Shown here: positions 1-7,643 of the stretch, in pieces | How positions within the stretch are numbered: position 1 is the first letter of the stretch | How the letters are laid out: each line of letters starts with the position of its first letter | DNA from: Pseudanabaena yagii GIHE-NHR1 | Lineage (GTDB): Bacteria; Cyanobacteriota; Cyanobacteriia; Pseudanabaenales; Pseudanabaenaceae | Direction of reading: 5' to 3' | Length of the DNA: 64,000 bases | NCBI RefSeq assembly: GCF_012863495.1 | Contig: NZ_JAAVJL010000001.1 | Location: forward strand, 3,630,967 to 3,694,966 | Notes under the pieces: model-generated | Seen by the model: the letters and a program-made list of their open reading frames with translations, nothing else | What the model was told of the DNA's origin: nothing | Database searches by the model: none | Translations under genes and position numbers: made by a program

Positions 1-246
1 TTATCCAATGAAGAGTGGGAAATAAGGTAGTGTGTCAGATTTGTTGTAAAGTATCTGACTGAAATACGCAATAGGCTAAGGAAAAAGCATGGTATTAGAA
101 GCAGTCGAATGTCCAACCTGTGGAGGAATAGATATCCATAGACATGGACAAAGTGCCACAGGCAAGAAAAGATACATTTGTTGTAACGAAGACTGTACTC
201 GCAAGACATTTATCCTCGATTACACCTTGTATCTAGGAGGAAAGTT

Positions 247-448
247 AAAGGATAAAATCTTTACTCAAATCCGAAAAAGCAAAAGCAGAGATAAACTCGA
301 ACAGCCCCTAGGGACACTAAGCCCGTTTTGTAGATAGAGTCGTCTCTGCTTAAACAGTGGAAACAGTAAAGACTGGACAGTATCAGAGGTCGCCCCATGG
401 GTAAACCTGCATTCACAAGGATAGTTAAACTCCACTAATTGCTTTACT
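247..448 (+). ncRNA. candidate bridge RNA of the IS110 element
   Basis: Two stem-loops can be drawn in the 5' non-coding end. Stem 285-291/343-349 (GCAGAGA/TCTCTGC) encloses TTTGTAG at 327-333, the exact complement of the present target's core and right side (CTACAAA, 1490-1496). This would be the right target guide. Stem 356-361/431-436 (AGTGGA/TCCACT) encloses GACAGTATC at 376-384, identical to the element's right end plus first core base (1482-1490), a left donor guide. It also encloses ACAAG at 415-419, complementary to CTTGT at 226-230, a right donor guide. A small hairpin lies at 247-262. A left target guide is only weakly visible (302-310). The ends are estimates. The function is inferred from IS621. 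Confidence 0.6.
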
Positions 449-479
449 CGAAACTCTAGCAAGAAGCAAGGAAAACACT

Positions 480-1466
480 ATGAACAATAGCAATGAAGTA
501 TGTGATGTTTTAGGAATAGATATCAGCAAAGCCAAATTTGATGTTGCACTCATCCAAGGCAACGCCAAAATCAAGAGCAAAGTATTTGGCAACAATCCTG
601 AAGGATTTGCTGAATTACAAGAATGGCTAAATACTCAAGGTGTCACAAATTTACATAGCTGTATGGAAGCCACCAGCACTTACGGCAATGGGTTAGCTAG
701 ATTCTTAGTAGAGGCAGGATACAAAGTAAGTATCGTTAATCCATCACGTCCCAAAGCCTTTGGTAAGAGTGAATTAAGTCGTACAAAAACAGACCGTGCT
801 GATGCCAAAGTGATTGCTAGATTTTGTGCGGCTTTAAAGCCTGCACCATGGACACCACCACCATTAGAAATTGAACAACTCCAAGCATTGGTGCATCGTT
901 TAGATAGCTTAACTGCCATGCAGCAGCAAGAGCTGAATCGGCTTGCTACGGCTGATCCAATTTTGGTGGAGGCAATTATTGCTCACATTGATTTTCTCAA
1001 AGAGCAAATTGAGATGACCAAGAAATTGATTCGTCAGCACTTTGATCAACATCCTCATTTAAAATCTCAACGGGATCTGTTGACTTCTATTCCAGGTATT
1101 GCTGAACTAACTGCAACTGTATTACTGGCGGAAATTCGGGATATTTCGGCTTTTGATACTGCTGATCAATTAGCCGCTTTTGCGGGTTTAACTCCCCGCG
1201 AGTTTTCTTCTGGTTCTTCAATTCATGGTAAGCCTCGTTTATCTAAAATTGGTAATGCGCGTTTGCGTAAAGCTCTGTTTATGCCTGCGATTGTTGCTCG
1301 TCGTTATAATTCACCGATTACTACTTTCTGCGATCGCCTTACGGCTAAGGGTAAGTCCAAAATGTCTGTCATTGGCGCGGTCATGCACAAGCTGTTACGA
1401 CAGGTCTTTGGCGTTCTCAAGTCTCAGCGTTCTTTCGATCCCAATTTTGTTCAAATTCCCTCTTGA
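480..1466 (+). CDS. IS110-family transposase (DEDD recombinase)
   Basis: This 328-residue protein has normal length for the family. The N-terminal RuvC-like domain shows the DEDD set: D14 in VLGIDISKAKFDV, E63 in SCMEATSTYG, and D105 and D108 in RTKTDRADAK. The C-terminal Tnp domain contains TSIPGIAELTATVLLAEI, a helix-hairpin-helix-like stretch, and the serine-rich SSGSSIHGKPRLSKIGN segment, which in this family supplies the nucleophilic serine. The ATG at 480 follows AAGGAAAAC. No stop, frameshift or missing catalytic residue is visible. In studied IS110 enzymes the transposase works with a bridge RNA from the same element, which fits the guide-like sequences just upstream. Confidence 0.92.
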   Translation: MNNSNEVCDVLGIDISKAKFDVALIQGNAKIKSKVFGNNPEGFAELQEWLNTQGVTNLHSCMEATSTYGNGLARFLVEAGYKVSIVNPSRPKAFGKSELSRTKTDRADAKVIARFCAALKPAPWTPPPLEIEQLQALVHRLDSLTAMQQQELNRLATADPILVEAIIAHIDFLKEQIEMTKKLIRQHFDQHPHLKSQRDLLTSIPGIAELTATVLLAEIRDISAFDTADQLAAFAGLTPREFSSGSSIHGKPRLSKIGNARLRKALFMPAIVARRYNSPITTFCDRLTAKGKSKMSVIGAVMHKLLRQVFGVLKSQRSFDPNFVQIPS

Positions 1467-1611
1467 CTTTTTGTTGCTCAAGACAGTATCTACAAAGGGC
1501 ATCTAGCAACAGTCAAACAACAAATCACAGAGATGGCAATCAATGGCAGTGGTATCAGAGATACAAGCAGAGTGTTAGGTATTAGCCCCACCACAGTGAT
1601 TAACGAATTAA

Positions 1612-2090
1612 AAAAAAGCAGGAAGATATAGAAACTGTGAACTATCCATTACTAGAGCAACTGGATGTAGAGACAATAGATGTGGATCTTTATCAAGTTG
1701 AATCCGCAGAGATGGATGAAATGTGGAGTTTTGTTGGCAGTAAAAAACAGCAAAGATAGTTATGGCACGCAATTGATCATGCAAGTGGAGTCGTTTTAGC
1801 ATATGTATTAGCGCCACATCAAGATCAAGCTTTAGTTAAACTGGTTAATCTCCTAAAACCATTTGGCATCAAGCGATTCTTTACGGATGCTTGGGGCGCA
1901 TACGAGAGAATTCTTGACCCTGACACTCATCTTATCGGCAAGAAAAATACTCAAAAAATTGAACGTAAGCATTTAACTTTGCGAAATCGGATTATAGCGT
2001 TTAGCCAGAAAGACGATTTGCTTTTCTAAATCTATTTTGATGCACGATATTGTCATTGGACTATTCATCAATAGATACGAATTTTCTATC
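1612..2090 (+). pseudogene. IS1 InsB-like transposase remnant
   Basis: In the -1 frame after the A-run, the translation reads MDEMWSFVGSKKQQR, then TAG at 1757-1759, then LWHAIDHASG and FFTDAWGAYERILDPD. IS1 transposases have a Trp at the stop position, so TGG to TAG is the likely change. One extra base near 1994-1997 shifts the frame. The conserved tail then reads RLARKTICFSKS and MHDIVIGLFINRYEF in another frame. The DDE core can be recognised, but the protein cannot be made intact. Confidence 0.75.
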
Positions 2091-2129
2091 CCATCCCATC
2101 ATACTTTCCAACAAATCTGAAACATTGCC

Positions 2130-2450
2130 GCGCAAGTTTTTAGAAACAAAAATCAATCTACAGGAATCTTGTATTTAGCTTGCAGTAATCTCGACTTAAA
2201 CGCAGCTGACATCCACACAATTTATCAAAAACTTTGGAAAGTTGAAGAATTTCACAGGTCTTTGAAATCTAATCTCGCTCTTGCTAAGTCTCCAACTGGG
2301 ATTGCTCATACTCAGCAAAATCATAACTTTGCTTGCTTTTGTGCTTTTGTCTAAGTGTCTCCATCTTAAAACCAAACTCAATCATTTTGCTCTCAAGGCT
2401 AGACTCTACTTCAAGGCTATTAGGGCTAGTTTCTCCCTTCTTTAAAATTA
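2130..2450 (+). pseudogene. C-terminal remnant of a DDE transposase (IS4/IS701-like)
   Basis: Translation around 2150-2353 reads NQSTGILYLACSNLDL, then IYQKLWKVEEFHRSLKSN, which carries the YREKWxVExFHRxLK-type motif around the last catalytic Glu of IS4-related transposases. A frameshift at about 2353 is followed by LNHFALKARLYFKAIRASF in a different frame, the usual C-terminus of this group. The N-terminal two thirds are absent, and the remnant abuts the right end of the IS1-like element. The family is recognised by motif only; no complete element or terminal repeats are visible. Confidence 0.65.
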
Positions 2451-2572
2451 GACTGTTCCTTCCACATAATATCAGTTAAAAGATAATTATGTTTTTGGCT
2501 TTGATGGGTTTTATTTTAGGCGATCGCTGATTTTAGAGATTACATTGGGGGCGATCGCCTAAAGTTTAGGCT

Positions 2573-3754
2573 TTAAACAGGGGTAGAGAAGCGGATTTTT
2601 AGATAATCATCTTCCATTTTTGCGCCAGATGTTTGGAGAACTGATAGAGCTTGAGGTAATACTAGATTACGACGATGATTACCAATACGGATATTTAGCT
2701 CATCACCAGTTTTTGTTAACTCAATCTTCTCCTTCGCCACACCAGGTAAATATAATTCCAAACGATACTGCTTGTTCTCTTCGACCACACGCATCGTATT
2801 CTCTTTGTAATAGACCTGTGCAGGATCTTCTTCCCCAAATAAAGTCACCTTGAGTCTCTCTAAGGCTTCAATACCGCACATTTCCTCCGCATACAGAGGA
2901 ATCTGTTTGATTGGGAGTGGATGGAAGTCACGATAAATCTGTTCGCAGTATTGTTTTTGATTTTCTTTCCATGCCTTAAAGAAGGGATCTTGGACTTCCT
3001 CTGGAATGATCCGATTAGCAATTACCAAATCCGTCGCCACATTGTAGAGACTGAGATAGGAATGTGCCCTGAGTGATTCATTGATGACCATCTTTTCGGG
3101 ATTTGTCACCAATCGAACGGTAGTAATTGTGTTATCGGTGAGGATTTTTTCAAGGGCTTCCAGTTCTTCATAGAACTCGTAGGGAGCATCCATCACTTCT
3201 TTATTAGGTAAAGAGAAACCTGTGACACGCTTAAAAATTGGCTCAAAAACAGGACTCAAGACTTGAGCCATGCCTTGCAAGGGCTTATAAAACTTCCGCA
3301 TATACCAGCCTGCGACTTCTGGAAGAGATAGTAAGCGCAAGGCTGTTCCTGTTGGTGCAGAGTCAATTACCAATACATCAAAATCCTTTTCGTCATAGTG
3401 GCGTTTGACTCGCACCAAGCCAAAAATTTCATCCATCCCCGGGAGGATTGCCAACTCTTCAGCCTGTACGCCTTCTAGACCTCTTGCCTGTAAAACTTCG
3501 CTAATGTAACGCTTAACTGCACCCCAGTTGCCTTCTAGTTCCCTTAAGGCATCTAGTTCTGCTCCCCAGAGGTTTGGACGTACTTCTTTAGGATCATGAC
3601 CTAACTCGACCATAAAGCTATCAGCAAGGGAGTGAGCAGGATCGGTACTCAAAACTAGCGTTTTATAACCCAATTCAGCACAGCGTAAACCTGTGGCTGC
3701 TGCTACGGAAGTTTTACCAACTCCGCCTTTTCCTGTCATTAAAATGATACGCAT
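2573..3754 (-). CDS. ArsA/GET3-family ATPase with C-terminal HSP20-like domain
   Basis: The 393-residue protein opens with the deviant Walker [19 protein letters not shown] (from about residue 6). The ArsA switch [13 protein letters not shown] and switch [19 protein letters not shown] follow. Residues about 310-393 form a beta-rich tail with [20 protein letters not shown] and end in IRFSTPV, the HSP20-like domain often appended to cyanobacterial ArsA homologues. ArsA proteins drive arsenite pumps, and GET3 proteins target tail-anchored membrane proteins. No arsenite pump gene or arsR is nearby, so a chaperone or targeting role is at least as likely. It is transcribed leftwards alone, with the transposon debris beyond its 3' end. 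Confidence 0.88.
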   Translation of the reverse strand: MRIILMTGKGGVGKTSVAAATGLRCAELGYKTLVLSTDPAHSLADSFMVELGHDPKEVRPNLWGAELDALRELEGNWGAVKRYISEVLQARGLEGVQAEELAILPGMDEIFGLVRVKRHYDEKDFDVLVIDSAPTGTALRLLSLPEVAGWYMRKFYKPLQGMAQVLSPVFEPIFKRVTGFSLPNKEVMDAPYEFYEELEALEKILTDNTITTVRLVTNPEKMVINESLRAHSYLSLYNVATDLVIANRIIPEEVQDPFFKAWKENQKQYCEQIYRDFHPLPIKQIPLYAEEMCGIEALERLKVTLFGEEDPAQVYYKENTMRVVEENKQYRLELYLPGVAKEKIELTKTGDELNIRIGNHRRNLVLPQALSVLQTSGAKMEDDYLKIRFSTPV

Positions 3755-4041
3755 GGTCGATATGACTCGTCTTGTTTAATTTTTAATTATCTTAGAATCC
3801 AGAATTAGCCTCGCTTAGCGTGACTAGTCCTAGTAAATTTTGAATAAATAGATGGCTTTGCAAATCTTTACATTTGCTATTCATTCTAACATCGATCTGG
3901 AGATCACCAATGCGAAAAACTTAAGGGATTATGAAGACTATTCTTTAGTTTTCTAGCTTTTATGGCTATATATGTGTTAGCTTAGCGACGTGTAGTAGTT
4001 ATGTATATTGATTAGTTAAGTGCTGTAAGGCGTTAACCTAT

Positions 4042-4404
4042 ATGAATCAGACACCAAGCTCTCCTATAGATTTAGAGCAACTTAATCAAATATCGGAGGG
4101 AGATATCGAGTTTGAGATTGAGGTTTTGCAGGTCTATGTAGAAGATGTTCATCAAAGACTAGAAATAATGCGTGGGGCGATCGCTAGTAGTGATCACTTG
4201 CAGGTTATGAAGGAGGCTCATCACATCAAGGGGTCGAGTAGTAATGTGGGGGCTTTACAAATACGTGATTTAGCTGTGAAGCTTGAAGAGCTAAATCTAG
4301 AGCAAGATGGTATGAAAGCTGCGGATCTGATTGAGGAGATGTTTCTCCACATACAATCTGTTGAGGCATTTATTGCTGAAAAATTATCGACGGTAGTATC
4401 TTGA
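4042..4404 (+). CDS. Hpt (histidine phosphotransfer) domain protein
   Basis: A 120-residue all-helical protein that is essentially a single Hpt domain. The motif KEAHHIKGSSSNVGA places the phospho-accepting histidine at H60 (H61 adjacent), followed by the glycine and serine that pack against the receiver. Such stand-alone Hpt proteins relay phosphate between hybrid histidine kinases and response regulators in the cytoplasm. No kinase or receiver gene is adjacent, so the partner is unknown. The ATG at 4042 has only weak Shine-Dalgarno similarity. Confidence 0.88.
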   Translation: MNQTPSSPIDLEQLNQISEGDIEFEIEVLQVYVEDVHQRLEIMRGAIASSDHLQVMKEAHHIKGSSSNVGALQIRDLAVKLEELNLEQDGMKAADLIEEMFLHIQSVEAFIAEKLSTVVS

Positions 4405-4452
4405 GAAATTCAGGCTTAACTGTCACTTACAGCACTTTGCGCCCAAACCAAA

Positions 4453-4507
4453 ACCAAGAAGAATTTTGAAAATGTCGCTAAGCAAAGCTTTCAAAATTCT
4501 TCTTGGG
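4453..4507. repeat. long inverted repeat downstream of the Hpt gene
   Basis: CCAAGAAGAATTTTGAAA is mirrored by TTTCAAAATTCTTCTTGG around a short centre. It belongs to the large class of long hairpins found at most gene ends in this window. It may serve as a terminator or RNA-stability element for the Hpt transcript. The open frame that runs through it (4466-4687) reads only hairpin and spacer sequence, and I do not regard it as a gene. Confidence 0.6.
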
Positions 4508-4551
4508 GTTTATTTGATTGGTAATTGCTGTAGGAAAGCAAAAGAAAATAT

Positions 4552-4600
4552 GAACCCGCTTTTTTGTAGTGAGTCTTTGCCACTTCACAAAAAAGTGGGT
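4552..4600. repeat. inverted repeat upstream of the HTH gene
   Basis: AACCCGCTTTTTTGT and ACAAAAAAGTGGGTT form an imperfect stem around an AGTGAGTCTTTGCCACTTC centre, which itself can pair. It lies 90 bp before the next gene. Its role is unknown. Confidence 0.45.
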
Positions 4601-4689
4601 TCTCGTTTTGGAATGAGATTACTAGACTCTAAATGCGACTATACTAGTGATAGCAATTTGCTCAATCAGAAATCAATCAGAAATTAGTT

Positions 4690-5067
4690 ATGAGTCTTCC
4701 TTTACCTGCGTTTGACCTGAAATCTGATAATAATTATGAACTAATGGATGTGGAAGCAATTCAAAAGGCTTTGGGGCGATCGCGGGCTTCGGTATATCGA
4801 TATGCTAACACTGACCCAAATCAAAATGAGCTAAATCTACCCTATGATCCTCAAAAACTTAATCCAGAGTTGCGCCAAAGCGATCGCGAACCCTTGTTAT
4901 TTCACCCTACCGAAGTTTCCAGATTTGCAAGGGATGTCTTGAAAATGAAGCAGGTAACGATTCAGGTGCAGGAGCCAACTCAGAATGAGACTAATCGGCT
5001 TTTGCGAGAAATTTTGCAAGAATTAAAGACGATGAATCAAGCAATGAATTCTCATCACGATTCATAA
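4690..5067 (+). CDS. small putative DNA-binding protein (MerR/resolvase-like HTH)
   Basis: A 125-residue protein. Residues about 18-40 (YELMDVEAIQKALGRSRASV followed by YRYAN) look like a helix-turn-helix in which a recognition helix follows GRSRAS. The middle contains a conserved-looking segment on plant-like spacing (LLFHPTEVSRFARDVLKM), and the C-terminal 35 residues are a predicted amphipathic helix (RLLREILQELKTMNQAMN), possibly for dimerisation. I do not recognise a named family. The start at ATG 4690 follows directly after an AT-rich spacer. It is probably a cytoplasmic regulator; the target is unknown. Confidence 0.7.
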   Translation: MSLPLPAFDLKSDNNYELMDVEAIQKALGRSRASVYRYANTDPNQNELNLPYDPQKLNPELRQSDREPLLFHPTEVSRFARDVLKMKQVTIQVQEPTQNETNRLLREILQELKTMNQAMNSHHDS

Positions 5068-5071
5068 AAGA

Positions 5072-5164
5072 TAGGACTTACGCAAAAATAACTTTAAACC
5101 CGCATTTCATCGTAAGGGCAATTCATGAATTGCCCTTACGATGCGTCGCTTTGCGTAAGTCCTA
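5072..5164. mobile_element. short palindromic (MITE-like) element flanked by TA
   Basis: AGGACTTACGCAAA at 5073-5086 and TTTGCGTAAGTCCT at 5150-5163 are exact inverted repeats. A nested palindrome (CGTAAGGGCAATTCATGAATTGCCCTTACG) fills most of the interior. The whole is preceded by T and followed by A, so a TA duplication of the IS630/Tc1 type is possible. GGACTTACGC-type ends are common on cyanobacterial small repeats. It has no coding capacity. Confidence 0.6.
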
Positions 5165-5199
5165 AAAGAGAAGATGCACTTTGTGCGTCTTCTCTTTTA
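5164..5199 (-). terminator. hairpin terminator of speA
   Basis: AAAAGAGAAGATGCAC and GTGCGTCTTCTCTTTT form a 16-bp stem with one mismatch and a 3-base loop. It lies immediately beyond the speA stop, and in the leftward transcript the stem ends in T-rich sequence. Confidence 0.7.
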
Positions 5200-5203
5200 T
5201 CGA

Positions 5204-7129
5204 TTAACTGAGATAAGTATATCCGTTTAAGCAATGCTCATATTTTTGTAAGAATAATCTAGCTTCATCAAGGGTAATTTGCTTCTCTTGAAGAGCGCGT
5301 TCCGTTTCTTGGCGAATATTCTCTAGCATCGCATCACGATTGTACTGCACATATTCAAGAACTTCAGTCATGGAGTCGCCCTTAATTACATGCTCAACCT
5401 TATAACCCGTAGGAGTTGCGTGAATATGCACCGCATCGGTATCACCAAAGAGGTTATGCAAATCGCCAAGGATTTCTTGGTAGGCTCCGCCAAGGAATAG
5501 GGCGAGGAAGTAAGGTTCTTCGGGAATAAAGGGATGTAATTCGAGAACGGATTTCACATCACGCAGATCGATAAAGCGATCGATTTTGCCGTCGCTATCA
5601 CAGGTGAGATCGGCGATCGTGCCGCGACAGGTGGGTTCTTCATTGAGGCGATGGATCGGCATGATCGGGAAGAGTTGATCGATCGCCCAACTATCGGGAG
5701 CAGACTGGAAGACGGAAAAATTGCAATAGTAAGTCAGTGCCATCGAGCGTTCCAAGTCTTCGAGATCGTCAGGCACATAGTTTAATTTGCGCGTCACCTT
5801 CCGAATGCGATCGCAACATTCCCAGAACAGTCGCTCAACTCTGGCGCGTTGTTTTAGGCTGAGATAACCAAAGGCAAATAGGCTAATGGCTTCTTGATTG
5901 AACTGCACCGCATCGTGATAAATCTCTTGATAGTTGTTCTCATTGATATTTTCCAATGCTTCAAAGAGATTACGGACAATGAGATGCTCATCTTCCTTTA
6001 ATGGCTCGATCGCTTGAGAAGGTGTGCCGCTAATGCCCACTACGTCAAAGATTAAGACCGATTGATGAGAAGCGATCGCCCGACCACTTTCGCTCGTTAA
6101 AGTGGGAACAGGAATTCCCTTTTCCGTACAGGCATCCTTAATTGCCGCGACGATGTCATAGGCATAGTTCTGCATACTGTAGTTTTTGGAAGCATAGAAA
6201 TTGGTTTTAGAACCGTCGTAATCTACGCCCAAACCACCACCGACATCGAGATGTCCCATTGGTGCGCCTAGGGTCGTCAGTTGTACATAGATTTGTCCTG
6301 CTTCCCGCAATGCGTCTTTAATCGCGCTGATATTACTGATTTGCGAACCAATGTGGAAGTGCAGTAATTTGAGGGAATCTAGCATATTTGCGGCTTCCAA
6401 CTGTTCGACGGTTTCGAGGATTTCCCACATCCGCAATCCAAACTTAGCGCGATCGCCTGTTGAGTCTTCCCAATGCCCTAGACCTTTGGTGCTGAGTTTA
6501 GCGCGGACACCGACCACAGGCGCAATGCCTAATTTCGTAGCCGCACGGATGATCATCTCTACTTCTTCTAGCTGTTCGATCACAATGATCGTATTTTGTC
6601 CCAGTTTCCGCGCTAGCAGGGCAGTCTCAATATATTCCGCATCCTTGTAACCATTACAAATCAGCAGTGAACCAGGGGTGCGGAGGGTGGCAAGGGCAAT
6701 CAGTAATTCAGGTTTAGAACCTGCTTCCAAACCAAATTGGAAGGGTTTCCCATATTTAGCAATTTCTTCTACCAGTTGTCGTTGCTGATTGACTTTGACA
6801 GGAAAAACGCCACGATAAACGCCATTGTAGTTATAACGGGCGATCGCCTTGGCAAAGGTGGAGTTTAAGCGCTCAATGCGATCAGCGAGAATATCCGAAA
6901 ATCTGACTAGGATCGGCGATCGCAATCCCCTCTGCTTGAGATCATTCACCAGTTCAAACAGGTCAATACAGCCACCGCGATCGCCTTTGGGAGAGACAGT
7001 TACGTGACCAGCCTCGTTAATACTAAAATAAGGTTCACCCCAGCCATTGATGCGATAAAGGGTTTCACTATCTTGAATCGTCCACTTTTTGGCATCGGCA
7101 ACGACAGGTAACTGAATCTCTTGCAACAT
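5204..7129 (-). CDS. speA: biosynthetic arginine decarboxylase
   Basis: A 641-residue fold-III PLP enzyme that decarboxylates arginine to agmatine, the first step to putrescine and spermidine. The PLP lysine is K112 in GVFPVKVNQQ. Other landmarks are LLHFHIGSQ, the phosphate-binding DVGGGLGVDYDGS, TSESGRAIASH, and the C-terminal dimer segment SWAIDQLFPIMPIHRLNEEP. The length matches the SpeA family. The ATG at 7129 gives the usual N-terminus ending in RINGWGEPYFSIN. The gene stands alone, reads leftwards and ends in a strong hairpin. Its 5' side faces a repeat-filled spacer of about 500 bp. Confidence 0.96.
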   Translation of the reverse strand: MLQEIQLPVVADAKKWTIQDSETLYRINGWGEPYFSINEAGHVTVSPKGDRGGCIDLFELVNDLKQRGLRSPILVRFSDILADRIERLNSTFAKAIARYNYNGVYRGVFPVKVNQQRQLVEEIAKYGKPFQFGLEAGSKPELLIALATLRTPGSLLICNGYKDAEYIETALLARKLGQNTIIVIEQLEEVEMIIRAATKLGIAPVVGVRAKLSTKGLGHWEDSTGDRAKFGLRMWEILETVEQLEAANMLDSLKLLHFHIGSQISNISAIKDALREAGQIYVQLTTLGAPMGHLDVGGGLGVDYDGSKTNFYASKNYSMQNYAYDIVAAIKDACTEKGIPVPTLTSESGRAIASHQSVLIFDVVGISGTPSQAIEPLKEDEHLIVRNLFEALENINENNYQEIYHDAVQFNQEAISLFAFGYLSLKQRARVERLFWECCDRIRKVTRKLNYVPDDLEDLERSMALTYYCNFSVFQSAPDSWAIDQLFPIMPIHRLNEEPTCRGTIADLTCDSDGKIDRFIDLRDVKSVLELHPFIPEEPYFLALFLGGAYQEILGDLHNLFGDTDAVHIHATPTGYKVEHVIKGDSMTEVLEYVQYNRDAMLENIRQETERALQEKQITLDEARLFLQKYEHCLNGYTYLS

Positions 7130-7171
7130 TGTTAATAAACCTTTGATAAACCCTACAAACCTTAGATCTAC

Positions 7172-7258
7172 ATATAGCGGTTTGCAAACAAGTATGTACT
7201 CATTTACAAACGAAAATCAATTCCAGTAAGAGCTTTGAGTTTTGCCTATGGCAAAATA
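7172..7258. repeat. repeat C, copy 1
   Basis: The stretch beginning TATAGCGGTTTGCAAAC and containing ACTCATTTACAAAC and CAGTAAGAG is closely matched in reverse orientation at 47530-47617. The core TTTGCAAACAAGT / ACTCATTTACAAA is itself an imperfect inverted repeat. The two copies flank different genes (speA and trxB), so this is a dispersed repeat rather than a gene-specific leader. Confidence 0.6.
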
Positions 7259-7347
7259 CCAACTGCTCTGGAACAGGCGGCGCTTTCGGCTGACCGTATC
7301 AACTTTAGCATTATCAATTAAATCTAGGGGCTAAGCCCGCCAAGAGC

Positions 7348-7487
7348 AGCAATTCTCATTATGGAAAAATTACCTTGATCCAGCGTTAGCTATTGAGAAT
7401 AGTCGTAATAGCTGTCCTTGAAAAGCCGATGTCTTCGTTGAAAATTTGACGGCTTAGGCTAATCAAAAGTCATAATGAGAATTGCTG
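7348..7487. mobile_element. 140-bp MITE with perfect 17-bp ends and 9-bp target duplication
   Basis: CAGCAATTCTCATTATG at 7348-7364 is the exact reverse complement of CATAATGAGAATTGCTG at 7471-7487. The bases CGCCAAGAG stand directly outside both ends (7339-7347 and 7488-7496), a perfect 9-bp target-site duplication. The interior carries no coding frame. The element must be mobilised by a transposase elsewhere that recognises these ends and makes 9-bp staggered cuts. No such full-length element is in this window. Confidence 0.9.
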
Positions 7488-7643
7488 CGCCAAGAGTCTA
7501 GATCTTTTTGAACAAATAAATTCCTCCTAAGGTGGGAAAGCGCTTCGTGCCGTCCATCCTTAACTATTTGGCACTACCAAATTTTGAGGTGTTAAGCTAT
7601 ATCTAACTTCAGTGCGATTTTGCACAGGATCGCGCTTTCATCT

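Larger units (their letters stand above)
226..1491 (+). mobile_element. IS110-family insertion sequence (IS110 group), apparently intact
   Basis: The boundaries can be read because the interrupted IS1 gene restores its frame when the element is removed. The left junction is gattacacCTtgtat and the right junction is cagtatCTacaaag, so the only shared bases are the dinucleotide CT (226-227 and 1490-1491). There are no terminal inverted repeats. The about 250-bp non-coding stretch precedes the transposase, and only about 25 bp follow it. This is the layout of the IS110 group, whose long left end encodes a bridge RNA in the studied relative IS621. The CT core is also the one described for IS621. 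The transposase frame is complete, so the copy may be recent. Confidence 0.85.
89..1631 (+). pseudogene. IS1 InsA-like N-terminal protein, interrupted
   Basis: The first 46 codons (89-226) encode a zinc-finger N-terminus of IS1 InsA type, with CPTCGG followed by CCNEDC. The reading frame resumes exactly at 1492, beyond the IS110 insertion, with YKGHLATVKQQ and the helix-turn-helix GIRDTSRVLGISPTTVI, and stops at 1629-1631. Joining base 227 to base 1492 restores an uninterrupted IS1-type InsA frame. The 82-codon open frame seen at 89-337 is therefore a chimera of InsA and the left end of the inserted element, not a real gene. InsA binds IS1 ends and represses transposition; no function is expected here. 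Confidence 0.8.
32..2123 (+). mobile_element. IS1-like element, degenerate and split by an IS110 insertion
   Basis: Imperfect terminal repeats lie at 32-53 and 2101-2123. Both carry the core CAGATTTGTTG, followed by TAAAGTAT on the left and GAAAGTAT on the right, in opposite orientation. Between them are InsA-like and InsB-like coding remnants in the normal IS1 order, with the second in the -1 frame relative to the first and an A-run (1610-1617) where IS1 elements frameshift. The element is dead. An IS110-family element occupies 226-1491, an in-frame TAG replaces a conserved Trp at 1757-1759, and a second frameshift lies near 1994. Its own target duplication is not visible because the left flank is at the window edge. 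Confidence 0.8.

Noticed and set aside
89..337. 82-codon frame as a stand-alone zinc-finger gene
   Set aside because: Only its first 46 codons are InsA; the rest is the left end of the IS110 element read by chance.
4466..4687. 73-codon open frame upstream of the HTH gene
   Set aside because: It reads straight through two inverted repeats and has no protein-like composition.
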